Shown here in pieces: positions 1 to 5,050 of a DNA stretch of 5,050 nt. The notes beneath the pieces are model-generated. The model was not told the origin of the DNA. It saw only the letters and a program-made list of their open reading frames with translations, and made no database searches. Origin of the DNA: Betaproteobacteria bacterium. Lineage in GTDB: Bacteria > Pseudomonadota > Gammaproteobacteria > Burkholderiales > Usitatibacteraceae. The stretch covers positions 1 to 5,050 of the forward strand of contig JAAOZZ010000096.1 in the NCBI GenBank assembly GCA_012274175.1. The letters run 5' to 3'. Position 1 is the stretch's first letter, and every line of letters begins with the position of its first letter. Both the position numbers and the translations under genes were made by a program.

Positions 1-363
1 AACCCGACCGACGCGGCGGGGCACGTGGGCTCCCTCAGCTCCGCGACGCTCGATGCCAATTTCACCAATCGCACCGTCGATACCGCGGTGAACATCGCGA
101 TCAACGGCCAGGCCTGGTCGGGGAGCGCCAGCAACGTGCCGATCTATCGCGACCAGTACTTCACCGCGTACGCGGGCATCCCGATTCCCGGCGTCGTGAA
201 TCCCACGCCGCTCGTGATCGGCTGCGCGCCCTCGTGCGGCGCGAACGCCATCGGAAGCTTCGACGGCTTCTTCACCGGGCGCTCGGGAGAGCGCGCGGGA
301 CTGCTCTACAACCTCGGGGGCAACCAGGGCGCGGTCGCCTTCGGACGCCGCGGCGGGGGCTGA
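1..363 (+). CDS. 3' end of a gene for an exported-looking beta-rich protein, TbpB-like/FecR-associated C-terminal domain (partial)
   Basis: The frame is open from the first base and ends at TGA 361-363, so 120 residues are visible and the true start lies upstream. A GTG at 25 is in frame but is almost certainly internal, because coding continues to its left. The visible part is rich in alternating polar/hydrophobic strands: TLDANFTNRTVDTAVNIAI (residues 16-34), INGQAWSG (34-41), then a loop with a CAPSC pair (C75, C79). It closes with GSFDGFFTGRSGERAGLLYN (85-104) and a terminal GAVAFGR strand. A GFF-G-x-AGL-Y ... G-V-AF ending is what I recall from TbpB-like beta-barrel domains at the C-terminus of some FecR-domain proteins. 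I infer that fold from pattern only. Function, ligand and exact location are unknown. It is 193 bases from livG and is probably not part of that operon. Confidence 0.8.
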   Translation, partial: NPTDAAGHVGSLSSATLDANFTNRTVDTAVNIAINGQAWSGSASNVPIYRDQYFTAYAGIPIPGVVNPTPLVIGCAPSCGANAIGSFDGFFTGRSGERAGLLYNLGGNQGAVAFGRRGGG

Positions 364-422
364 AGGCCCGCGGTCGCCCTCCGGAACGCCGGCGTCCCGT
401 GCGCCGGACGGATTCGTCGTAA

Positions 423-441
423 ATCCCGATTTCTTCGGGAT
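423..441 (+). terminator. small hairpin after the first gene, weak terminator candidate
   Basis: ATCCCGA (423-429) and TCGGGAT (435-441) are perfect inverted repeats of 7 bp around a 5-base loop, 60 bases after the upstream stop codon. Position favours a transcription end for the first gene. The stem is short and is followed by AATTCCCC rather than a T-run, so it is not a classical intrinsic terminator. The 3' arm also contains GATAAT (439-444), a 5/6 match to a -10 box, but without a convincing -35. Either role is tentative. Confidence 0.25.
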
Positions 442-459
442 AATTCCCCGCCCCGCGCC

Positions 460-489
460 TTGCCCGCGCGGTCGCCGCTGGGGTAGCAT
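460..489 (+). promoter_or_regulatory. possible sigma70-type promoter for the liv operon
   Basis: TTGCCC (460-465) and TAGCAT (484-489) are separated by 18 bases. Each matches the -35 (TTGACA) or -10 (TATAAT) consensus at four of six positions. Transcription would start near 496, giving a leader of about 60 bases before the livG ATG. It is the best-spaced pair I found between the two genes, but in GC-rich DNA such matches are weak evidence. Confidence 0.35.
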
Positions 490-525
490 TCGCGGACCAT
501 CCACGGCGCGCGGACCTTGCGGGAA

Positions 526-546
526 GAAGGGGACCGCGCGCCCTTC
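526..546 (+). other. hairpin in the livG leader that includes the only nearby purine-rich tract
   Basis: GAAGGG (526-531) pairs perfectly with CCCTTC (541-546) around a 9-base loop and ends 10 bases before the livG ATG. The 5' arm is part of the only Shine-Dalgarno-like purine tract in the leader (521-532), which lies about 25 bases from the start codon, too far for normal use. The structure could limit or shape initiation at livG. It may also be chance in GC-rich sequence. Confidence 0.3.
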
Positions 547-556
547 CTGCCCCTCG

Positions 557-1330
557 ATGACCGGCGACACCATCCTCGAAACGCGCGGCCTGACCAAGGA
601 GTTCAAGGGCTTCGTCGCGGTCGACCACGTGAACCTCAAGGTCCGGCGCGGTGCGATCCATGCGCTGATCGGCCCCAACGGCGCCGGCAAGACCACGACC
701 TTCAACCTGCTCACCCGGTTCCTGCCCCCCACCTCGGGCACGATCCTCTTCAACGGCCAGGACATCACCCGCGAGCGGCCCGCGGACGTGGCCCGCCGCG
801 GCGTGATCCGCTCGTTCCAGATCTCGGCGGTGTTCCCCAATCTCACGGTGCTCGAGAACGTGCGCATCGCGCTGCAGCGCACGCTCGGCACGAGCTTCCA
901 CTTCTGGAAGCGCGAGAGGACCCTCGACGTGCTCAACGGCCGCGCGATGGAGCTGCTCGATCGCGTGGACCTCGCGAAATTCGCGCGCGTGCACGCGGGA
1001 GAGCTCGCCTACGGGCGCAAGCGCACGCTCGAGATCGCCACCACGCTCGCGATGGACCCGGAGCTCATGCTCCTGGACGAGCCCACGGCCGGCATGGGCC
1101 ACGAGGACGTGGATCGGGTGAAGGCGCTCATCCAGGAGGTGGCCGCGGGCCGCACGGTGCTGATGGTCGAGCACAACATGAGCGTGGTCTCGGGCATCTG
1201 CGACACGATCACCGTGATGCAACGCGGCTCGGTGCTCGCGGAAGGGCCCTATGGGGAAGTCGCCGCGAACCCCCAGGTGATCGAGGCCTACATGGGCGCC
1301 ACCGACGCCGCCGGGGCAATCCATGGCTGA
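557..1330 (+). CDS. livG: LivG-type ATP-binding protein of a branched-chain amino acid ABC importer
   Basis: This is the cytoplasmic ATPase subunit of a HAAT-family importer, which hydrolyses ATP to drive uptake through LivH-LivM. The 257-residue product has the full nucleotide-binding core. Walker A is GPNGAGKT (39-46, K45), the Q-loop glutamine is Q88 in IRSFQ, Walker B is LMLLDEP (170-176, D174 and catalytic E175), and the switch histidine is H206 in VEHN. The signature is LAYGR (150-154) rather than LSGGQ; a Y-G variant is usual for LivG. The C-terminal NPQVIEAYMG is the typical LivG/LivF tail. ATG 557 is the first possible start, since no ATG, GTG or TTG lies in frame just upstream. It has no well-placed Shine-Dalgarno sequence. 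The gene overlaps livF by 8 bases and appears to be first in the operon. LptB is a related ATPase, but the neighbours settle the assignment. Confidence 0.95.
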   Translation: MTGDTILETRGLTKEFKGFVAVDHVNLKVRRGAIHALIGPNGAGKTTTFNLLTRFLPPTSGTILFNGQDITRERPADVARRGVIRSFQISAVFPNLTVLENVRIALQRTLGTSFHFWKRERTLDVLNGRAMELLDRVDLAKFARVHAGELAYGRKRTLEIATTLAMDPELMLLDEPTAGMGHEDVDRVKALIQEVAAGRTVLMVEHNMSVVSGICDTITVMQRGSVLAEGPYGEVAANPQVIEAYMGATDAAGAIHG

Positions 1331-2030
1331 GGAGGTCCTGCGCGTCGCCGACCTGCACGCGTGGTACGGCGAATCCCACGTGCTGCACGGGGTGGACTTC
1401 AGCGTGCACCGCGGCGAGGTGGTGACCCTCCTGGGGCGCAACGGCGCGGGCCGCACCTCCACGCTCAAGGCGATCCTGGGCCTGGTGGGACGGCGCACGG
1501 GCTCGATCCGTGTGAACGGCGTCGAGACGGTGGCCTGGCCCACGTACCGCATCGCGCACCTGGGGATCGGCTACTGCCCCGAGGAGCGCGGCATATTCTC
1601 CAGCCTCTCTGTGGAGGAGAATCTGGTCCTGCCGCCGGAGATCGCGGCCGGCGGCATGAGCCTCGACGAGATCTTCGAGATGTTCCCGAACCTGCGGGAG
1701 CGGCGCGCGACGGCGCAGGGCACCAAGCTTTCCGGCGGCGAGCAGCAGATGCTCGCCATGGCGAGGATTTTGCGCACGGGCGCCAACCTCCTGCTGCTCG
1801 ACGAGATCACCGAGGGGCTGGCACCCGTGATCGTGCAGGCGCTCGGGCGCATCATCGTGAAGCTCAAGGAGCGCGGCTTCACGATCGTGCTGGTGGAGCA
1901 GAATTTCCGGTTCGCCGCGCCGCTCGCGGACCGGCACTACGTGATGGAACATGGAAGGATCGCGGAGTCGTTTTCCGCGCCGCAACTCGCGTCGAAGACC
2001 GAGATGCTTCACGAGTACCTGGGTGTGTAA
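1323..2030 (+). CDS. livF: LivF-type ATP-binding protein with a variant Walker A (K to R)
   Basis: This is the second cytoplasmic ATPase of the importer, expected to pair with LivG. It has 235 residues, the usual LivF length. Walker A reads GRNGAGRT (38-45), with R44 (CGC, 1452-1454) where the family normally has lysine. The Q-loop region is YCPEERGIF (84-92), as in LivF proteins where PE replaces the glutamine. The signature LSGGE (136-140) is near canonical. Walker B is LLLLDEI (156-162), with D160, E161 and isoleucine instead of proline. VEQN (191-194) has Q193 in the switch-histidine position, which is usual for LivF. APVIVQ (167-172) and the tail EYLGV also fit. The start ATG overlaps the livG stop as ATGGCTGA, implying translational coupling; only a weak GGGG (1313-1316) precedes it. 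The open frame and intact remaining motifs argue against a decayed gene. Confidence 0.94.
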   Translation: MAEEVLRVADLHAWYGESHVLHGVDFSVHRGEVVTLLGRNGAGRTSTLKAILGLVGRRTGSIRVNGVETVAWPTYRIAHLGIGYCPEERGIFSSLSVEENLVLPPEIAAGGMSLDEIFEMFPNLRERRATAQGTKLSGGEQQMLAMARILRTGANLLLLDEITEGLAPVIVQALGRIIVKLKERGFTIVLVEQNFRFAAPLADRHYVMEHGRIAESFSAPQLASKTEMLHEYLGV

Positions 2031-2048
2031 CCGAAACGGCAATCCAAC

Positions 2049-2053
2049 AGGAG
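2049..2053 (+). promoter_or_regulatory. ribosome binding site of the binding-protein gene
   Basis: AGGAG lies 8 bases before ATG 2062. It fixes the start of the binding-protein gene against the longer open frame that runs in from 1951, inside livF. It is the clearest Shine-Dalgarno sequence in the operon, in keeping with the high output usually needed for a periplasmic binding protein. Confidence 0.8.
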
Positions 2054-2061
2054 CTACCGCA

Positions 2062-3273
2062 ATGACATTCAAACGAAAAATACTCGCCGCGGCCGCGGCC
2101 CTGGCACTCGCCGCCGGCACGGCCCAGGCGCAGATTTCCGGAAACGTCGTGAAGATCGGGATCCTCACCGACATGTCGGGGCTTTACGCCGACCTGGGCG
2201 GCCAGGGCTCGGTCACCGCCGCCAAGATGGCCATCGAGGATTTCGGGGCGAAGAAGAAGGGCCTCAACGTGGAGGTCGTCTTCGGCGACCACCTGAACAA
2301 GCCCGACGTGGGCTCGCAGATCGCGCGCAAGTGGTACGACTCGGAAGGCGTGGACGCGATATTCGACGTGCCCAACTCCGGCGTCGCCCTCGCCGTGAAC
2401 GAAGTCACGCGGGAGAAGAAGAAGGCGTTCATCGTCTCGGGGGCGGCGTCCTCCGACCTCACCGGCTCCAAGTGCTCGCCCTACACGGTGCACTGGACCT
2501 ACGACACCTGGATGCTCGCCAACGGCACCGGCAAGGCGATCGTGAAGACCGGCGGCGACACCTGGTTCTTCATCACCGCGGACTACGCGTTCGGCCATGC
2601 CCTCGAGCGCGACACCTCCGCCGTCGTCACGGCGAACGGCGGCAAGGTGCTGGGAGACGTGAAGGTGCCGCTCAATACCCAGGACTTCTCCTCGTTCCTG
2701 CTGCAGGCCCAGGCCTCCAAGGCGAAGATCATCGGCCTGGCCAATGCCGGCGGCGACACGATCAATTCGATCAAGCAGGCGGCCGAGTTCGGCATCGTGA
2801 AGGGCGGCCAGAGCCTCGCGGGCCTGCTCGTGTTCCTCTCCGACGTGCACGGCATCGGCCTGGACAAGGCCCAGGGCCTGATCCTCACCGAGACGTTCTA
2901 CTGGGACATGAACGGCGAGACGCGCGCGTGGAGCAAGCGCTTCGCGGCGCTGAACGGCGGGAAGTACCCGACGATGGTGCAGGCGGGCGTCTACTCGGGC
3001 GTGCTGCACTACCTCAAGGCCGTGGAGGCGATCAAGAGCGACGATGGCGGCAAGGTGGTTGCGGAGATGAAGAAGCTGCCCACGGACGACCCGCTCTTCG
3101 GCAAGGGAAGCGTCCGCGAGGACGGCCGCGTGATCCACAACGCCTACCTCTTCGAGGTGAAGAAGCCGTCGGAGTCGAAGGGCCCGTACGACTACTACAA
3201 GCTGCGCGCCACGATCCCCGCGGCCGAAGCGTTCCGGCCGCTCAAGGACGGCGGCTGCGCGCTGGTCAAGTAA
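2062..3273 (+). CDS. periplasmic substrate-binding protein of the liv-type ABC importer (livJ/livK position)
   Basis: This 403-residue type I periplasmic binding protein (Leu/Ile/Val-binding, Peripla_BP_6-like) captures the ligand and presents it to LivH-LivM. The N-terminus is a Sec signal peptide: basic MTFKRK, a hydrophobic Ala/Leu stretch (7-18), and an AQA site with likely cleavage after A23. No lipobox cysteine is present, so the mature protein should be soluble. VVKIGILTDMSGLYAD (29-44) is the standard first strand and ligand-loop start. SGAASSDLTG (126-135) matches the region that usually holds the Ser/Thr contacts for the ligand carboxylate and amine. FITADYAFG (170-178) begins the second lobe. 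Two cysteines are seen (C138, C399). It resembles the uncharacterised HAAT-like binding-protein subgroup more than E. coli LivJ/LivK, so I give no symbol and no specific substrate. ATG 2062 is chosen for its RBS and signal peptide; it follows livF by 31 bases. Confidence 0.94.
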   Translation: MTFKRKILAAAAALALAAGTAQAQISGNVVKIGILTDMSGLYADLGGQGSVTAAKMAIEDFGAKKKGLNVEVVFGDHLNKPDVGSQIARKWYDSEGVDAIFDVPNSGVALAVNEVTREKKKAFIVSGAASSDLTGSKCSPYTVHWTYDTWMLANGTGKAIVKTGGDTWFFITADYAFGHALERDTSAVVTANGGKVLGDVKVPLNTQDFSSFLLQAQASKAKIIGLANAGGDTINSIKQAAEFGIVKGGQSLAGLLVFLSDVHGIGLDKAQGLILTETFYWDMNGETRAWSKRFAALNGGKYPTMVQAGVYSGVLHYLKAVEAIKSDDGGKVVAEMKKLPTDDPLFGKGSVREDGRVIHNAYLFEVKKPSESKGPYDYYKLRATIPAAEAFRPLKDGGCALVK

Positions 3274-3284
3274 CCGGGGACGAC

Positions 3285-3290
3285 GAGGGA
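3285..3290 (+). promoter_or_regulatory. ribosome binding site supporting the GTG start of livH
   Basis: GAGGGA ends 4 bases before GTG 3295 (6 bases from the GAGG core). It supports GTG as the start; the next in-frame ATG, at residue 46, would remove the conserved first membrane segment. Confidence 0.7.
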
Positions 3291-3294
3291 CACC

Positions 3295-4161
3295 GTGAGC
3301 ACCCAGGCGCTATTCGGGCAACTGCTGATCGGGCTGATCAACGGCTCGTTCTACGCGCTGCTTTCCCTGGGGCTCGCGGTGATCTTCGGGCTGCTCAACA
3401 TCATCAATTTCACCCACGGGGCGCAGTACATGCTGGGCGCCTTCGTGGCGTATTTCCTGCTGAACAAGGCGGGACTGGGCTACTGGTGGGCGCTCGCCGT
3501 GGTGCCGGTCCTGGTCGGGGTGAGCGGCATGGTGGTCGAGCGGCTCATGTTGCGGCACCTCTACCGGCTCGACCACCTCTACGGGCTGCTGCTCACCTTC
3601 GGGCTGGCGCTGATCCTCGAGGGCATCTTCCGCAACGAGTTCGGCTCCGCGGGGCTGCCGTACTCGATGCCGGAGAGCCTCACGGGCGTCTACAACCTGG
3701 GCTTCATGTACCTGCCCATCTATCGCGCCTGGGTGATCGTCGCATCGCTCGCGATCTGCCTCGGCACCTGGTTCCTGATCGAGCGCACGAAGCTCGGCGC
3801 CTACCTGCGCGCGGCCACGGAGAACGGCGCCCTGGTGCAGGCCTTCGGCGTGAACGTGCCGCGGATGATCACGCTCACCTACGGCTTCGGGGTGGGGCTC
3901 GCGGGCCTCGCGGGCGTCTTCGCCGCGCCGATCTACCAGGTGAGCCCACAGATGGGATCCTCGCTCATCATCGTGGTGTTCGCGGTGGTGGTGATCGGCG
4001 GCATGGGCTCGATCATGGGTTCCATCGTGACCGGCTTCGGCCTCGGCGTCATCGAGGGCCTCACGAAATACTTCTATCCCGAGGCCTCGAGCACAGTGAT
4101 CTTCGTGATCATGGCGATCGTCCTCATGATCCGGCCCCAGGGCCTGTTCGGGCAACGCTAG
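3295..4161 (+). CDS. livH: LivH-type membrane permease of the branched-chain amino acid ABC importer
   Basis: This inner-membrane subunit forms the translocation path together with LivM. The 288-residue product is the usual LivH length and very hydrophobic, with about eight likely membrane segments (near 9-33, 42-58, 62-81, 95-112, 144-162, 192-213, 220-250 and 262-280, judged by eye). LivH hallmarks are NGSFYALLSLGLAVIFG (16-32), LNIINFTHGAQYMLGAF (34-50), the cytoplasmic coupling loop LRAATENGALVQAFGVN (171-187) that docks on the ATPases, GGMGSIMGS before the last segments, and the terminal IRPQGLFG. It starts with GTG, supported by a nearby RBS, 21 bases after the binding-protein gene. It stops 2 bases before livM, so the two permeases are probably translated together. 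UrtB (urea) and amide permeases share this fold, so substrate is not settled by this subunit. Confidence 0.95.
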   Translation: MSTQALFGQLLIGLINGSFYALLSLGLAVIFGLLNIINFTHGAQYMLGAFVAYFLLNKAGLGYWWALAVVPVLVGVSGMVVERLMLRHLYRLDHLYGLLLTFGLALILEGIFRNEFGSAGLPYSMPESLTGVYNLGFMYLPIYRAWVIVASLAICLGTWFLIERTKLGAYLRAATENGALVQAFGVNVPRMITLTYGFGVGLAGLAGVFAAPIYQVSPQMGSSLIIVVFAVVVIGGMGSIMGSIVTGFGLGVIEGLTKYFYPEASSTVIFVIMAIVLMIRPQGLFGQR

Positions 4162-4163
4162 GC

Positions 4164-5050
4164 ATGGAACGCGAGCCGCCTTCCAGCACGCCCACGCTCG
4201 CCTCCCGCGACGAGATCTGGGAGGCGCGCTACCACCGCGCGGGCTTCATCGTGATGTTCGCGTTCCTGCTCGTGGCGCCGGCCATGATCTACCCGATCTT
4301 CCTCATGAAGGCGCTGTGCTTCGCGCTTTTCGCGTGCGCCTTCAACCTGCTCATCGGATTCGGCGGCCTGCTCTCGTTCGGGCATGCGATGTTCCTCGGC
4401 ATGGCGGGATACGCTTCGGCCTACGCGGCGAAGGTGTGGGGCTTCCCGCCGGAGCTCGCGATCCTCTCGGGGATGGCGTTCTCCACGGTGCTGGGTTTCC
4501 TCACCGGCCTCATCGCCATCCGCCGGCAGGGCATCTACTTCGCGATGATCACGCTCGCCCTGGCCCAGATGGTCTTCTTCTTCTGCCTGCAGGCGCCTTT
4601 CACCGGCGGCGAGGATGGGATCCAGGCGGTCCCGCGAGGCAAGCTCCTGGGCTTCCTGCCGCTTACGCAGATTCCGATGTACTACGTGGTGCTCGCGGTC
4701 TTCGCGGCGGGATTCTTCCTGATCCACCGCATCATCCACTCGCCGTTCGGCCAGGTGCTCAAGGCGATCCGGGAAAACGAGCCGCGCGCAATCTCCCTGG
4801 GCTATCGCACGGAGCGCTACAAGCTCGCGGCGTACGTGATCTCGGCCGGCCTCGCGGGGCTCGCCGGGGCCACCAAGGCCATCGTCTTCCAGCTGGCGTC
4901 CCTTACCGACGTGCACTGGACGATGTCGGGCGAGGTGGTGCTCATGACGCTGCTGGGAGGCCTGGGAACCGTCTTCGGCCCGGTGGTGGGCGCCTTCGTG
5001 CTCGCTTCCATGGAAAACTACCTCTCCGAGCTGGGCGCGTGGGTCACCAT
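4164..5050 (+). CDS. livM: LivM-type membrane permease of the branched-chain amino acid ABC importer (3' end cut off)
   Basis: This is the partner of LivH in the membrane channel. The frame is open from ATG 4164 to the window edge, showing 295 residues with no stop. LivM proteins usually run a little over 300, so probably a few tens of residues are missing. A polar N-terminal tail of about 25 residues (PPSSTPTLASRDEIWEARYH, 5-24) precedes the first membrane segment. Family motifs are FNLLIGFGGLLSFGHAMFLG (60-79), FTGGEDGIQAVPRG, the coupling loop FGQVLKAIRENEPRAISLGY (195-214), SAGLAGLAGA, and LLGGLGTVFGPVVGAFV near the edge. It begins 2 bases after the livH stop and has only a weak upstream purine match, which points to translational coupling. 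An internal start at M31 is possible, but the longer form fits my memory of related LivM proteins. Confidence 0.93.
   Translation, partial: MEREPPSSTPTLASRDEIWEARYHRAGFIVMFAFLLVAPAMIYPIFLMKALCFALFACAFNLLIGFGGLLSFGHAMFLGMAGYASAYAAKVWGFPPELAILSGMAFSTVLGFLTGLIAIRRQGIYFAMITLALAQMVFFFCLQAPFTGGEDGIQAVPRGKLLGFLPLTQIPMYYVVLAVFAAGFFLIHRIIHSPFGQVLKAIRENEPRAISLGYRTERYKLAAYVISAGLAGLAGATKAIVFQLASLTDVHWTMSGEVVLMTLLGGLGTVFGPVVGAFVLASMENYLSELGAWVT

Noticed and set aside
386..395. Perfect palindrome ACGCCGGCGT, with flanking TCCGG/CCGGA (380-384, 404-408)
   Set aside because: The stems are short and of the kind common in this base composition, with no T-run and no second copy. I could not tie it to a function.
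517..1425. Plus-strand frame overlapping livG in another register
   Set aside because: The Arg/Pro/Gly-rich translation looks like an out-of-frame read of livG, which itself carries all the ATPase motifs.
272..1552. Long minus-strand open frame opposite livG and the first gene
   Set aside because: The translation is Arg/Ala/Pro-rich low-complexity sequence with no recognisable domain, and lies antisense to a clear ATPase gene. Such frames are expected opposite GC3-rich genes.
1323..2030. LivF as a pseudogene because of the variant Walker A
   Set aside because: Frame, length, signature, Walker B acidic residues and operon overlap are intact, and I recall comparable variants in related proteins. 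A functional degenerate site is more likely.
1951..2061. Upstream extension of the binding-protein gene to ATG 1951
   Set aside because: It would lie inside livF, has an arginine-rich non-signal N-terminus, and ignores the good RBS and signal peptide at 2062.
1209..3138. Long minus-strand frames opposite livF and the binding-protein gene (1209-2174 and 1879-3138)
   Set aside because: They are His/Arg/Ala-rich with no motif and mirror the codon bias of the + strand genes, which have complete family motifs.
3310..4916. Minus-strand frames opposite livH and livM (3310-4155 and 4158-4916)
   Set aside because: Their composition is dominated by charged and His residues from reversed hydrophobic codons, and there is no RBS or domain evidence.
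1..5050. CRISPR arrays, tRNA/rRNA genes, insertion sequences, toxin-antitoxin or defence genes
   Set aside because: No repeat-spacer pattern, RNA gene, terminal inverted repeat, transposase or defence domain was seen. The window is filled by one partial gene and a conventional transporter operon.

Overview
The window is high-GC, GC3-biased bacterial DNA, by eye roughly two-thirds G+C. It most resembles a betaproteobacterium (Burkholderiales or a relative). This placement rests on codon bias and on remembered resemblance of the transporter proteins to betaproteobacterial homologues, not on a search. Every supported gene reads on the + strand.

Layout. Bases 1-363 are the 3' end of a gene for an exported-looking, beta-rich protein. 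It resembles the TbpB-like barrel domain found at the C-terminus of some FecR-domain proteins, and its start lies outside the window. Bases 364-556 are intergenic, with a small hairpin just past the first gene, a weak sigma70-like promoter, a short direct repeat and a second hairpin close to the next start codon. From 557 to the right edge there is one tightly packed operon for a complete branched-chain/hydrophobic amino acid (HAAT family) ABC importer: livG (ATPase), livF (ATPase, overlapping livG by 8 bases), a periplasmic substrate-binding protein gene, livH (permease) and livM (permease, cut by the window edge). Gaps inside the operon are -8, 31, 21 and 2 bases, and no internal terminator is visible.

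How they work together. The secreted binding protein captures the ligand in the periplasm and delivers it to a LivH-LivM membrane channel. A LivG-LivF ATPase pair on the cytoplasmic face powers import. The exact substrate cannot be read from the sequence: branched-chain or other hydrophobic amino acids, or a related small carboxylate or amide, are all possible.

The most notable point is in the ATPases. LivF has arginine in place of the Walker A lysine, isoleucine in place of the proline after the Walker B DE, and glutamine in place of the switch histidine. LivG has an intact nucleotide-binding core but a degenerate signature motif (LAYGR). In a LivG-LivF heterodimer this predicts one canonical and one degenerate ATP site. 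This is a variation on a known family. I see no CRISPR array, mobile element, RNA gene or undescribed defence or biosynthetic system here.
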